64,000 nt of DNA from Hydractinia symbiolongicarpus (GCF_029227915.1 NC_079875.1:30160001-30224000), one strand, 5' to 3'; positions 45,559 to 56,663 are shown, counted from the stretch's first letter. Numbers and translations: made by a program. Notes: generated by a model from the sequence alone, not told the origin.

Positions 45559-45960
45559 TTAACCTGCTAACTTGTTGCTACTAAGTAGTGGTACTAAATT
45601 TAAGTTCAAAGATGCGAAAAGCGTGCTAAAACGATGGCGATTTTTTGTGGCGGTTAATGTAGTTGCTGAGTTGATATTCAGTTTGTCGCAAATATTGTGT
45701 GTCGTATGCCACCCAGATGCATGATTTGTCGAGTTTTGGGTACTGGGAAACAGAAAAGGATTTTTAAAAGCTGCACTCAAAACTTTTCTTTCTGTGGATC
45801 GGCTAAGATTTGTAAGGCTGACACGCAGTCTTGAACACTTCCCTTTCCACTTTGATACGTTATTTTAAACGACTTGATCAGGGCCTTTTTAATTGGATGA
45901 TCAATTTCATCCAATCATTCCCTGTCAAGCCAAACCTCATCCATCGCTTCTCTAAACTCT
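45559..45960 (-). pseudogene. Crypton-like tyrosine recombinase, second copy
   Basis: The minus-strand text ALIKSFKITYQSGKG, then NPFLFPSTQNSTNHASGWHT and TLTATKNRHRFSTLFASL parallels LKITYQAGKG, YLFPSIQNSERLFSGWHSLT and TTNRHKVST at 14995-15290. A TGA near 45783 splits it. The box II Arg-His is kept, but the GH and Tyr regions are absent beyond 45559. Confidence 0.6.
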
Positions 45961-46039
45961 GTTAGTAATAGCAGTAATAGCAACAATCCCGCAGTTCGAC
46001 ATTTGTGTGCTTGTCCCAGAAGTTAAAAGAATCGGTGAT

Positions 46040-47410
46040 GATGGCACCAATTCTTTCTAACACATGATTTCGCATTTTTTAAACATATTCCTCCAAAGGG
46101 AGCTGGTTAGTTTCCTTAGCTTAACCTAAAAAAAGAAAGATCTCTTTTCAGTTCCCACGGCTCTGCTGACTGCTATTCGGTTTAAAAGTTTTCACTTCCC
46201 TTTTGAAAATTTGTTTAAAAAATATTCCAGCCAATGTAATATATGTTTTCCTATTTTCTTACGAAACAATCAAGACTGTTATTGATTTGTTCAATGCTTG
46301 CTGTACATTTTATTCTACTTGTTTCCAAATCATTTTTCTGTCAAAAAATCAAGCCTACACTCATGGAAAAATTGATGTTTTTGGGAGTCAGTTCACACTA
46401 CACGTGGGAAAAATTTCTTGAAGCTTGTTCCACGAATGACAACAATTATCTATAAAAATGGGTTTAACTGAGTCAGTTTGCACTGCTATATTTTCAAATA
46501 AGTAGAAAATGATTGCGAATGAGGCTCCTTTAGTCAAGCGGAAATTTGTAACCTTCCCCATTTCAATTAGGACAATAAAAACACCATTCTTGCCATAACC
46601 AATATTGGTTGCCCTTTTGTGTGATCCCTTTTTTTTTTATTATTTATCTGAATATTTATAGAGGATATGTACATTTAAGTTTTAAAAGAACTGCTATAAA
46701 TATGTGTCCTGTTTAAAATATAAAAGTAATGATTTAAAAAAATAAATTATATATAAAATATGCTCTAAAATTACTATAGATATGCTAAAAAGTAGAAAAC
46801 TATTCAAACTCCCCTTTTGTACCACGTTCAGTCAAATATTTACAAAACAGTTTAATTAAGCCATGCAACTTGAATAGCTACGCAAAGCTAATGCATTTAA
46901 AAAAAGGGGGATTTGATTTACAAACGAGCGAGGTATTTGACTTAATTAAAACATAAAAATGTTGTAAAAAAAAAAGAAATCGTCAAATATGATTGCACCA
47001 TAATAGCATAAATTCCAGTTCATGGTTGCGTGTCCCTTATCCACATGTCCCTTATCCACAGAGATTTTTTGTATGAAAATTAATGTTACTTGTGCCAGGT
47101 TTTCCGGTAATTAACAGGAATGGATTTTTAATCTGTTCATCGTTACATAATTGAGTGACATCACTTTTAAATGTCTCGTAACACAGACTCTGATGTCCAA
47201 GCAATAGATGTTTGGAACGTGTAGAACAGTCCCTAGTATTATGCCAAAATGAAATGAATTAACAAGGAAATATAAGAAACAAATTTGAGGAAATTTTAAA
47301 TATATAGCTTGAATTCTATTGTTGAGGTTGTTCATTCACTTTTTGGACCCCACAAATATCTTAGAATATGCAACCAATTAATGCTAAGAAAATTATGCAG
47401 AGAATACAAA
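46040..47410. other. Noncoding interval, nothing recognised
   Basis: AT-rich, with homopolymer runs. Open frames at 46203-46455 overlap in two frames and have no motif. Confidence 0.45.
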
Positions 47411-47439
47411 AAAATGAACTGTATACATAATGTACCATA

Positions 47440-48223
47440 CCATGTTCATATCAGGCCTTGAATCCGGATTCTCAATGGTTTCTTGTTGATTTACATTTGT
47501 CAGTTGGTCTACCATTGTTCTTTTACCAATAGATAGGGCTCGCAATAACATTAAATAGTTGATAACTGCAAAAACGCCACTCCACACAGAACAACTAGCT
47601 CTTCAAATTTCAAATGATGTTATTGCAAAGGCATATACATCTGTTTTATAAGGATGTGATATAGTGTTTGTACAAATTTCAGGTGCTTTATTGGCTAGTT
47701 TGAGTCATAGTTGATGTAACTGTATTTTTAATTTCAACTATGTCATAAAAGTCAGTCAGCTTTATTTCCAAACTTTTTAATCTCCCTGTCACACGTACAT
47801 ATGATGGCTTGAATTCTTTGTGAATAATTTCATTTTGATGTAAAAACTGCATTTCTCTAGTAGATTGCAAAATGATAGAGTCTATCATTTAAACATACGT
47901 AATTATTTTCATTAAACTCTGATTAAATTCCGACTAGCTGTGACACATTTTGCACTTTTTCATTTTCAACAAAAGTACTGCAAAAGTCAAAAAAACAAAG
48001 CAGATGGCCTTATGATGCTTGAGCTTCCTTAAATTTTTTGCTATATTTAACATCTTTTTTCTGGACAACTGCCTTTCAAAAACCTTTATTGCTGCATCTT
48101 TTCCCGCAAGGTATGTTTGTATACTACGAAAAAAGATCCGTCATCAATTCTGACCGTGAAGTTTAAAGGCATATTTTCCACTTCATAATGCTTAATCTTT
48201 TGTTCCAGTTTAAGAATTTCCAT
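47440..48223 (-). pseudogene. Protein kinase pseudogene
   Basis: Landmarks in order on the minus strand across several frames: VRIDDGSFFVVYK (glycine loop), AGKDAAIKVFERQL (VAIK Lys), QNEIIHKEFKPSYVRVTG (catalytic loop, HRD reading HKE), IKLTDF (DFG region), KAPEICTN (APE), TDVYAFAI, and finally LRALSIGKR and ENPDSRPDM. Stops and shifts separate the pieces. It looks like a tyrosine-kinase-like/RIP-type kinase lobe, but the exact subfamily is not resolved. This is one of few apparently host-derived genes here; it is dead. Confidence 0.75.
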
Positions 48224-48761
48224 GAAGAGGAAGGGTCTGACCTGCTTTCATATGTAAAGTATCTGCAAAGCCCCTAAATATGCATCATAGTTATAGACAT
48301 AGCTATGGCTGAGAAAACATATATAGTTTTCAGCATAATGAATGATAAAATGTGTCGCTATTATTAGCAACATATTTGCTACTCGTGTTGTTATCTTGAA
48401 TGCAATTATTTTTAACTGTCCTTACCCTTCAAAAAGGGAAACCTAGATGGAATAACATAGGTTATTTTTTATTACAATACTAAAATATGACACTTTTATA
48501 ATTGATATTTAGTGAGTTAGTTTACCGCATGCTTTGAAACTCAATTATCCAAGTAAACAAAGCCAATTACTACTAGCTCGCAGAACCCCACCTACGCCAT
48601 TTTTTCACCATTTTCTGAAATATAAAATGTTTGTATTTTACATTTTTTTTCCGGATAAGATCCCTGTTCAAGGAAATAAAGAACTTGAAAACTTAGTGGA
48701 CTACACAAAGTCCAAAACTAAAGTTGCGAGTATTTGTTGTGTTCATAAGAAATCTTTTCTT

Positions 48762-48842
48762 TTAACGAAACTTTTCTGTTCCTGTCCGCGGTCCGTGGAC
48801 AGAAACTTTTCTGTTCCTGTCCGCGGTCCGTGGACAGGAAGG
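48762..48842. repeat. Two tandem CCTGTCC...GGACAGG hairpins
   Basis: AACTTTTCTGTTCCTGTCCG then CGGTCCGTGGACAG occurs twice with a 33-bp period. Each copy can fold CTGTCC with GGACAG around CCGCGG. Confidence 0.85.
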
Positions 48843-48939
48843 AAAGCCGCCTTAAGAATAATGAGATAAAGTTTGACCTTCATAGCGCAAAAATATGCAA
48901 CCGCGCTATTTAGCGCTGATTTCACTGCGGTTTCTTTTA

Positions 48940-49500
48940 ATTGAAACTGTCAACAAAACCTGAGGCTACGAAAAAATTCGGATTTACATTAAATAGAAAC
49001 AAAATGTTGTAATCAGCCATGGTATGCACGATTTTTGTATAAAGAGTGTATGTATCACGGATTCCGCCCCCCCTCAATAACTTTTCATAGGGTTGATCAT
49101 ATTGAATCAAACTTGGCACATTTTTCGGGTAAAATTTGACAAAATCGGGAAATCGGATTAGTCACGTGTTCAAATTATTCAAAATGATTCTTCTTAATGA
49201 AACAAAGGTGTGTTGCAAGTTTCAAGTTCTAAGGATAATCCTAACAGGAGTTATTATATTTTCTCCATTATAAGGATTTCATAGAGATTTTTAGGGGTAG
49301 TTTCGAGTAATGGCCAATATCAAAGCCTCTGAAAGGTATGGGACCTAAAAATTTTACATGCAGGTGTCTAATAGAGAAATGTTAAAACTCAGTAAGTATC
49401 ATAGCCATATAACAAAGCAATCAGGAGTTATTAAAAAAAAGCCGTCAGGGGGGGCGGAATCCGCCCCCCCCCTCCCCCCCCCGGACCGAATAGGGTTAAA
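48940..49500. other. Noncoding, with GC-tract palindrome at 49444-49485
   Basis: GGGGGGGCGGAATCCGCCCC with following C-runs sits at about 49447. GGATTCCGCCCCCCCT also occurs at 49058-49073. G/C-runs of this length are rare in the window and may form G-quadruplex or hairpin structures. No gene is seen. Confidence 0.5.
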
Positions 49501-49504
49501 GCAT

Positions 49505-49731
49505 AATCTCTGGAAACAAGACAGGTAAACGCGTTAAACTTGGTCCCCAGGCCAGTGCTGTTCTCGAACATTTAATGTTTTGTAATTACTCTCCAGCATC
49601 GTTTCACAACTTCTCAGTACTTGCGGAAGAGTCTAAAGATTTTAAACTTACTCTGATGGAGAGCTTATTAATTGAGCGTGACCGTCCCATTTTAAATAAC
49701 ACGGTAAAATCTATGCCTTTAGAATTATTAT
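49505..49731 (+). pseudogene. Penelope-like element GIY-YIG endonuclease end
   Basis: The reading ISGNKTGKRVKLGPQASAVL, EHLMFCNYSPASFHNFSVLA, then MESLLIERDRPILNNTVKSM ends PLELL and TAA. This is the C-terminal part of the GIY-YIG nuclease of Penelope-like elements, including the Glu of ESLLI and the Asn of LNN. The reverse transcriptase and the GIY-YIG strand are absent. Confidence 0.7.
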
Positions 49732-50614
49732 AATAGCTCTATTTTCTTCCTATTATATCCTTTTATGTTTAGTACTTTATCTCTAACTTGTAAAATAAAA
49801 TTTAGAAGCAGTGTGAACATGCCAACCTGGGCGTTGGCGAAAGCTTGCTGACAGATATATTTGGATATGTCGTAGATTTTGTCGTTCTTATTTTTTAATA
49901 TCTTAAAAAACTGCTCTACCAACAAAAAGTATAGAAAGTTATAATGCTGGAAGGAATCATACTTAAAATTTCTGATTTTGTCCAGGAACTCATTATAGAC
50001 AGTTGTACTGCGATGTAAAGTATGTAATTCGAATTTGATAAACAAACGAGTCATCGAACTTGAAAAAAAAGTTAAATCAAAGTTTGTTTTTCCGTGAACT
50101 GTTATTAACGGTAAACTTTGATGCGCATCTCCCAGAAATAATATAATGGGTTTCGATGGAAGAGCATCAAGGGTTTTCATCATATGTTTGATGATCTGAG
50201 AATTGACTTGACCAATCTAAGTGTAATAGAAAATTAAATGAATTTAATTGTATAGTTATATTTAATTGCAATTTATTATCAAGTTACCTCATCCACATCC
50301 ACTACAATAAGTTGGAACCAACTAATATGCCAATTTATTTCCAATGGTATATCCTCAACTGGTATAAAAAAAGCTGAATGTATTGTTTTGCATGTGATAG
50401 TTGGAAAACATTGTCTGCAGTTATCACCAAGTACTGCGGTTGGTGTAGCAACCAAAATGTCATATTGCTTTCTTTGGCGAATTAATTTAATCATCAGTAA
50501 TGTTGTGTTCGCTATCGTCATCAATAAAGCTTGAATCCAAGGACTCCTCATCGAGCGAAACATTGTCGATAGAAGAATTAGCTTGTGAATTTGTCTGTGT
50601 ATGAACAATAACAT
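49728..50614 (-). pseudogene. PIF1-like helicase, central part
   Basis: Exon 50614-50288 reads YDILVATPTAVLGDN (motif Ia region), TIHSAF and LIVVDVDE (Walker B). A 71-bp GT-AG intron (50217-50287) leads to GQVNSQIIKHMMKTLDALPS, IILFLGDAHQSLPL (motif III) and LHTLHRSTTVYNEFLDKIRN. The Walker A motif and motifs V/VI are not seen. The acidic segment just upstream (NVSLDEESLDSSFIDDDSEH, another frame) belongs to something else. Homologous pieces are at 17.5 kb and 63.5-64 kb. Confidence 0.65.
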
Positions 50615-51218
50615 TATTACCAGAATGTTGCTAAACTACATTTTTATTTGGAGGATAAAAAAAGACCTATATTTTGTCTGCGATTCATTGTTAATAAGAT
50701 TGATTTTAAATAGTAAAATACAACTTTTTGATCCACAGTGAGATGTTCTAGAGAAAAGTCAGTATCCTGAGCATCATCGTTTTCTATTTGTTTTAGTATT
50801 CATGAAATGATGAAATTATCAGATTGGTATGCCAAAATCTTTAAACGCAGCGACTTGAGGTACAATAGAATCTTATCTTATGAACAGATGCTTTCAAATG
50901 ACTCCGTATTTTGTGATTTTCGCTCCAAAATGACGCATTAATATGGTCAAGGTATTGTGGAAATACGCAATCTATTCGGGTAAGTCCTCTGATTCTACGT
51001 TCACAATATCCGACGTATTATGAAATGACATTGTCATAAGCCTGATGTTGCCACCAATCGAGGTTTATGATCCCTATATGGTGGAAGTGACTAGAAATAA
51101 AGAAGTATTACAAATTGCAAAAAAGCAATAACTGATATTAATATGTATAGGGAAATTACATTTTTTGCTGCATCAGTTGTAAATAAAGGTTTGTTTGTAA
51201 TGATTCACATACAAATAA

Positions 51219-52027
51219 AATTTACCTGGACATCCATACGACGCATTAATGTTCCAAGAATTGTATCTGCATACGCTCTAAGTTTGCTCGCAAAGGCAAG
51301 ACTATCGTGTTGCAAATGAATGCATCTAATTTCATCAACGTGGCTCTTGTCATTTGAAACCTGCGACTGAAAACACGTTGATTTGATTTTTGTAGCTTTT
51401 GTACCTAGGAATGAAAATTCGATTGTGATGAAATGAAAAGTCTTTCTCTCCGTCTTGGGTTTCTTCAACGAAGTAGCTAAAAGGACAGCGTATTAGGTAT
51501 TTGTGTTGCTAAGGCGTTATAGAATTTCAGGTAATGACTTTGTTAAAGCAAAAATAAATACTGGTAAAATGATATGTCCGAATCTATAAGTAAGGTCTTC
51601 AATTAAATTAATTCTTTCTAAAACTGTTTCTGTACGATTCTAAATGATAGAATTAATTGGTTATGGGTTTTTTTGCGAATTATGTAAATAATTTGTTAAA
51701 AGTGTTACTAAAATACCTTTAACCTCAAAGGAGAAGAGCGTTGTCGATATCCGCTTTGGTGACGTATACAATATTGAAGACGCGTGACAGTAACTTATCT
51801 TCTCTGCTGCATTTTCTTATAATGTTTGGGAAGTCATTAATATGTGGGATGGTGTACCTCCCTCTGCATGCATCGCATTCTTGTATAGATTTCAACCTTG
51901 ATCTTGCATATGACGGTGTAATCTTTTGTTTCACAAGAGACTGGCAACTATGAAACATATTAATTTTAAGGAATACGGTATCTAGGATTGGTATGTTTAT
52001 GTAGAATAAGTTATACCTTTCACACAT
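51219..52027 (-). CDS. Possible exons of an unknown gene
   Basis: One exon (51475-51219) has an acceptor CCTTTTAG and donor CAG|GTAAAT, and reads FHFITIEFSFLGTKATKIKS, CIHLQHDSLAFASKLRAYAD. A second (52027-51730) reads SLVKQKITPSYARSRLKSIQ, ECDACRGRYTIPH and NIVYVTKADIDNALL. They lie upstream of the helicase piece on the same strand and may be its N-terminal exons. I do not recognise the domains. Confidence 0.3.
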
Positions 52028-52029
52028 AT

Positions 52030-52745
52030 TCCAACTCTTTTGTTCTATCCAGTTTGTTAAATTTTTTGTTATGTTTGCATATTTTCTAAAATTTAATTAC
52101 AAAATGGTTGTAAAATAGGCTTAATGTGCACATTTGTGTCAAAAAAGCGACATTGTGGTGTATATTGGGAAAGTTAAGGCGATATTTTTCTGAATCGTTT
52201 ACTCTTTTCAAATGAAGAAAATGTTGACAGTAGGTTGTTCTATGCAATGTAAATAAGTGCATTTTTTTTGCAGAAATTTACCAGATGTATAGATACAATT
52301 CATTATGTCATTGCATCCATCTTTATTTGCGATTTTTTCATTTCGCTTTTGAGTTAACTTTTTAATGTTTTGATTTACATCGATGTTTCTACTATAAATA
52401 CTGTAGCAGGGGTGATGAAAATGACTGCTGAGAACATCTTAGAGATAATTTTTTGAAAGAAGAAAGTGAATTTTCCTTGACGTCGTTTGATGAGCTTCAT
52501 GATTTTTAGCTGTCAGTATCAGCAGAATAAAGCAACAAGACAATGTATTTTAAAAACGTTGAAAAAATTTTAAAAAATTTTTGCAGTGAGGTAAGCTTTA
52601 ATCATAATGAGCTTTTCTTTTTTAAAGTTTTGAAATTATACACACATGATTTAAAATGTTTACACTGCAGGTGCTACGGAGTACAAAACACATTTTTTTC
52701 GTATTTTCACGAGGAAAAGTAGTTACGTTTTTACTACATGTGGAC
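52030..52745. other. Noncoding, nothing recognised
   Basis: AT-rich, with no motif-bearing frame. Confidence 0.45.
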
Positions 52746-52911
52746 CCGTCCCAAATCCAAAGGTCACGTTGTGGATGTTAGGCGTATGTGATAACGCTTA
52801 CAGTAAGGAAACTTCAGGGGAAAACTTACCGTCCCGAATCCAAAGGTCACGTTGTGGATGTTAGGCGTATGTGATAACGCCTACAGTTAGGAAACTTCAG
52901 GGGAAAACTTA
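52746..52911. repeat. 83-bp tandem duplication
   Basis: Two copies of GTCCC(A/G)AATCCAAAGGTCA, TGTGGATGTTAGGCGTATGT, GATAACGC and GGAAACTTCAGGGGAAAACT start at 52748 and 52831. They are almost identical. Confidence 0.95.
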
Positions 52912-52954
52912 CGTTTCAGTCGAGTTTGGTTGCTTCTTTGCAGAAATAAGTGTT

Positions 52955-53112
52955 ATGCACATGCTATTCCGAGTGTCTTTGTAGCAGACGAGAAAAGCGG
53001 AAACTGCACATACAACATTAGTTACACCTCAACAATGGGCTCAACCAGGATTTAAACCCGGGACCTCTAGCACCCATAGCGAGAATCATGCCACTAGACC
53101 ATTAAGACCCTA
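52955..53112 (-). pseudogene. tRNA-Pro-like sequence, copy 1 with leader
   Basis: On the minus strand 53110-53036 reads TGGTCTAGTGGCATGATTCT, CGCTATGGGTGC, GGTCCCGGGTTTAAATCC and ends GAGCCCA, a tRNA-Pro layout with TGG in the anticodon position. Position 33 is A, not T, and the anticodon stem is mispaired, so it is a tRNA-derived repeat rather than a working gene. The leader (GTGCTATTCCGAG-like, about 52963) is shared with copy 2. Confidence 0.6.
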
Positions 53113-54073
53113 TGTCAAAAACGTCACATATCGTTACCAAAGAAGAGGCGGAAAAGCTGAGCGATATCTACTACATGCCGAAACATCTGTGGATCGGCCG
53201 AAAGGCTATCAAACTCCTTACGAAGAAGAGTAGTCTGTGGAAAAAAAGGTTATTCATTGGTTGTCTAGTCAACTTTTATTTCTTAGGCATATTCAAGGTC
53301 CGAAAAAGATCGATTATCTGCACTTAACCGTTACAACACCCAAGGAAATGCACCAGTTTGATTTACTGTACATGCCCCACAACAAGTTATGCGGTAACAA
53401 ATATAAATACATTCACACGGGGATTGACGTTGCCTTGACATACAACGTAGCGAGACCTTTGCGGACGAAGAAAGCTAGCGAGGTCGCGGAGATGTTGAAG
53501 GACATCTACAAGGCTGGACCCCTTTACTACCCAAAAGCCTTCCAGTGTGATAACGGTTCCGAATTCAAATCAAATGTAACCAAGGTACAAGAAGGTAAAG
53601 GGGTTGAGATTAAACTGGTCACCACAAAGTACCACCTTACATTCACAGCCTTCGTGGAATCTTACAACAGGGTCCTTGCGGAAAGGCTTTTTAAGCCTCA
53701 AGATGCCAGGGAGCTGGTCTCTGGGGAGCCTAGTAGCACTTGGGTCAAGCACCTGTATACCATCGTCAAAAGTCTAAATAATGCAAAGACTGCCATGATT
53801 AACATGAAACCTAACAAGGCGATCAAACTCGATGAGATACCACTTGCAAAAAGCAAGGAATATCCCGAAGAGAAATCACTACCTGAGGATGGATTGTACT
53901 TATACCTCCTGCAACTTGGGGAAGAACATGGTGATGCAAAAAGACGTACAACTGATACATGGTAGAGCAAAGGTACCTACAGGTTGGATCGTATAGTAGC
54001 AGGTAGCCGTGTTTTATACTACTTTGTGTCAGAAAAACTCATACTTATTCCAGAGGATGTTAAAGAGTGGTGA
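53112..54073 (+). pseudogene. Polinton integrase, nearly full length
   Basis: The N-terminal part reads KEEAEKLSDIYYMPKHLWIG. A one-base shift occurs near 53236. The core follows: MHQFDLLYMPHNK (first Asp), TGIDVALTYNVARPLRTKKA, FQCDNGSEFKSNV (second Asp and Glu), TAFVESYNRVLAERLFKPQD and the KLDEIPLAKS region. A stop at 53963-53965 splits off the C-terminal chromo-like end (TYRLDRIVAG, then YYFVSEKLILIPEDVKEW) at 54073. This copy is much better preserved than the one at 3.7 kb. Confidence 0.85.
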
Positions 54074-54186
54074 TAGGGATCAAGCTTTACCAAGGTGGGG
54101 GAGGGGGCATGGGACATCCCCCACTTTTGCATATAATTTTCACTACCTGCAAGAGTAGTTAAAATTGTGTCTACCTATTCCGGGAG

Positions 54187-55218
54187 CTCTAAGAGGCGTT
54201 CATGCGTATAGTGTTCACCAAGCCTAAAATGTCCGGGCTTACCTCGATACATCCACGTTCCCGAAGCCAATTGTAATGGACGATGGTATTTGGAGTCTCT
54301 GTTAGTACCACAATCTCACCCTTAGGGTGGTGAACGAGCTTATTCCGTATTTTTCGAGCTACATACTCCTGTTGGACACAGATGGTAAGGTATTGAAAGG
54401 GATCGTCGTTATTCTTCTGAATGATTGCCATACTATTATCCTTTCCAGGATCTTCAAGGTGGGGGCATGGCACGTTGCTGTAGCTCCTCAATTTCATCCC
54501 CCAACGCCATGAGCTGACTATCCTGATCCTCAATTTCATCATTGAGAAAAGCTAGAGTAGTCTCCTTATCCTCAAGGGCTTGGCGCTGCTTCTCAAGTTC
54601 GTCCTGAAGCTTTTTCACGCCTGCCCTTGCAAGCCATTTGATTAGCTCTTAAGCTTTTGGTTTTCGGAACGACGTATGATTTCTAATGCTTGATCCAATG
54701 TGACAAATACATCATGCGGATTTTTCCCTCTTCCAAGGCCTGGGGTAACACTCTAGGCCTTCAGACCCGCACTTTCTTGCCTGGTTATATTGAAAACTGT
54801 GCGCTATGTCAACAATGCTTAAAAAACGTCCAATATCAGCACGCTTGAACATAGGTTGATATTGATTGCCGAACAGGGTTTCGATGGTCTCTGCGATGAA
54901 CTTTACTTGCGACAACACCTTTTTGTTATAAGCAACATAAGCAAGAGGATTTCGACGCGGTTGCTCAAGGATTTTTCATACTCTGGGGTGTTCTAATCTC
55001 ACATACAGGCATGCATGTTTGGACTTTTTAAGTTCAGCCTTGATATCGTACCAGTCCGAAATCATATTAGTCTCTTCATCAACTTCTTTCATGTCACTTT
55101 TTTCATGTCGATACCATAAAAACAGGGCTTTCTTCTGCCTCCTTAAGCTTATCGATTGGTTTCTCTATATTTTTATATTCTGGAGAGGCATTGTCAAAGA
55201 CTTATGCGATATCGGACG
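54187..55218 (-). pseudogene. MSV199/DUF3627-type protein (iridovirus-like)
   Basis: From an ATG near 55218 (MSSDIA, then stops), the readable domains are FGNQYQPMFKRADIGRFLSI and NPHDVFVTLDQALEIIRRSE (MSV199-like). A shifted coiled coil follows (ELIKWLARAGVKKLQDELEK, QRQALEDKE), then the C-terminal DUF3627-like part GKDNSMAIIQKNNDDPFQYL, LVHHPKGEIVVL and VHYNWLRERGCIEV. Such proteins occur in iridoviruses, ascoviruses and Polinton-like elements and are presumed DNA-binding. Several shifts; inactive. Confidence 0.55.
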
Positions 55219-55269
55219 ACATCTTTATTATACGTCTATATCGAAGGAAGCAAAAGGCAATCAGGGTAT

Positions 55270-55525
55270 AGGGTAGAAGTATAGAAATATACAAACAAAC
55301 TTCCATTTATTCCCCTATAGACGCCAGGTGAAATCTGGTCCTGTTGTACGATATGTTTGTCATCTGCCCTGTTGAGTGCCAACTTGTTTACCTCTTGGGT
55401 GTATACCTTATGGCCCTTGTTTTCTATCAATTTCTGACTCTTGTGGATGTCAACGCCCTCTTCCAGACATTGCTTGTAGTCATCAAAGGTGATGGATTTT
55501 TTGGTAACACATCGCTTTGCTTTTT
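55270..55525 (-). pseudogene. Polinton DNA polymerase B, C-terminal piece
   Basis: The minus strand reads AKRCVTKKSITFDDYKQCLE, then NKGHKVYTQEVNKLALNRAD and DDKHIV. This is the C-terminal signature (IYTQEVNK..LN..DDKR) of protein-primed B-family polymerases in Polintons. It overlaps and opposes the polymerase piece on the plus strand. Confidence 0.7.
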
Positions 55526-55757
55526 TCTACAAACTCATGACTTTAAGTGTGTTTGGCAAGGCGATGGAGAACATCTGGAAACATCCCAACGTCCAGCTGG
55601 TTACCAACGAAGACAAGTACATAAAGCTCTTGATGAAACTAAATTTTAAGGGTGGAAGCAGGTTCAGCGAGCACCAGTTCAGGCAGAAATGCATTGCATT
55701 CATATTCTTTGAGGTCTCCTTGCCCAGGAGAGTTTGGTTTGTTCTCTACAGTAAATA
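55513..55757 (+). pseudogene. Polinton DNA polymerase B, palm-region piece
   Basis: The plus strand reads FYKLMTLSVFGKAMENIWKH then PNVQLVTNEDKYIKLL and GGSRFSE. It matches the FFKLMNNSVFGKTMEN block of Polinton polymerase B, which precedes the C-terminal piece in the intact gene. Here the two pieces are on opposite strands with their joined ends near 55513-55525, so an inversion has broken the gene. Confidence 0.7.
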
Positions 55758-55763
55758 ACATTA

Positions 55764-55902
55764 AGGACGTGCTATTCCGAGTTTCTTTGTAGAAAATGAA
55801 ACAGGCGGAAATTGCACTGCCACATTAGATACACTTCAACAATGGGCTCAAACGGGATTTGAACCCAAATCGAGAATCATCCCACTTGACTATTGAGCCT
55901 CT
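55764..55902 (-). pseudogene. tRNA-Pro-like repeat, copy 2 (internally deleted)
   Basis: Same leader (GTGCTATTCCGAGT, then AACAATGGGCTCAA) as copy 1. The tRNA-like part lacks about 20 bases over the anticodon and variable loop but keeps the T-loop side (GGGATTTGAACCC) and the D-arm side. Confidence 0.6.
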
Positions 55903-55954
55903 ATGTCACGTGCGTTTTATTATGTTCATAGAGACAACGAAGACTGTCCCCCTC

Positions 55955-56070
55955 TTTAACATTAGTTACACTACAACAATGGGCTCAACCGGCATTTGAA
56001 CCCCGGGAACTCTCGCACCCATAGCGAGAATCATGCCACTAGACCAGTTAGCCTCTATGTCACGTGCAGC
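55955..56070 (-). pseudogene. tRNA-Pro-like repeat, copy 3
   Basis: The best preserved copy: minus strand 56054-55980 reads TGGTCTAGTGGCATGATTCT, CGCTATGGGTGCGAGAG and GGGTTCAAATGCC, with a paired CTCGC/GCGAG anticodon stem, TGG anticodon and T-loop. The acceptor stem has mismatches and position 33 is A. It may be the progenitor type of the repeat or a decayed tRNA-Pro gene. Confidence 0.55.
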
Positions 56071-56074
56071 ATGT

Positions 56075-56660
56075 CACAATGCTGAAAGACCTATTAAGAA
56101 TGGATTTGGAAAGATAGGGACTTTCTTCAGGGTGTCTAAGGATATAATAAAGCGCTTCACCACGCAATAGTGAGGTCGCAACCGGGAGCATGACTTTCTT
56201 CTTACAATTAATTCAATCAATAGTTGAAATAGAATTTATTAAGTATTTAAACACAGTTTTGATTGAAGTCAGTAAGAAGTCTGTGTTAAATATCAAGAGC
56301 TTTGTTACCTGAACTTTGACATTATAGAAAAAGTTATTAACACCTTTTACACCTACACACACTACATATCTTGGTAAAGTCGTAACGATGTTAGCTCCTT
56401 AGTTTGAACAAGGCGATAAGATCAGTGACAATAACAATTTCATGACAGTTAGATATTATGTTAACAAATTATGAAACAAACAATGATAGAAGCTCCAGTA
56501 CAGTGATTGTATTATAATATACGTGGATATTTTTTACTTTTGTAAATATTCAGGCTTCTATATAAAATCACGCACCATATTTAATAATAGATTTTAGGTT
56601 TAGCACTTTTGTAACCTGATAATGTTACTTTATATCGTTTTGCACAATCTTCTTAGTCAG
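56075..56660. other. Noncoding interval, nothing recognised
   Basis: AT-rich DNA between the tRNA-like repeats and the 3' end of the KDZ transposase gene. Confidence 0.45.
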
Positions 56661-56663
56661 TGT

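Larger units (their letters stand above)
53112..55760. mobile_element. Polinton/Maverick remnant B
   Basis: Contains integrase (+), an MSV199/DUF3627-type gene (-) and two DNA polymerase B pieces on opposite strands. It is directly bracketed by homologous tRNA-Pro-like repeats (52955-53112 and 55764-55902) in the same orientation. Polinton terminal inverted repeats, capsid, ATPase and protease genes are absent. Confidence 0.75.

Noticed and set aside
53570-53970. Minus-strand frames opposite the integrase
   Set aside because: Shadows of the well-supported plus-strand integrase.
55980-56054. Functional tRNA-Pro gene
   Set aside because: Anticodon-loop position 33 is A, the acceptor stem has mismatches, and there are three copies with a shared leader; a tRNA-derived repeat is more likely.
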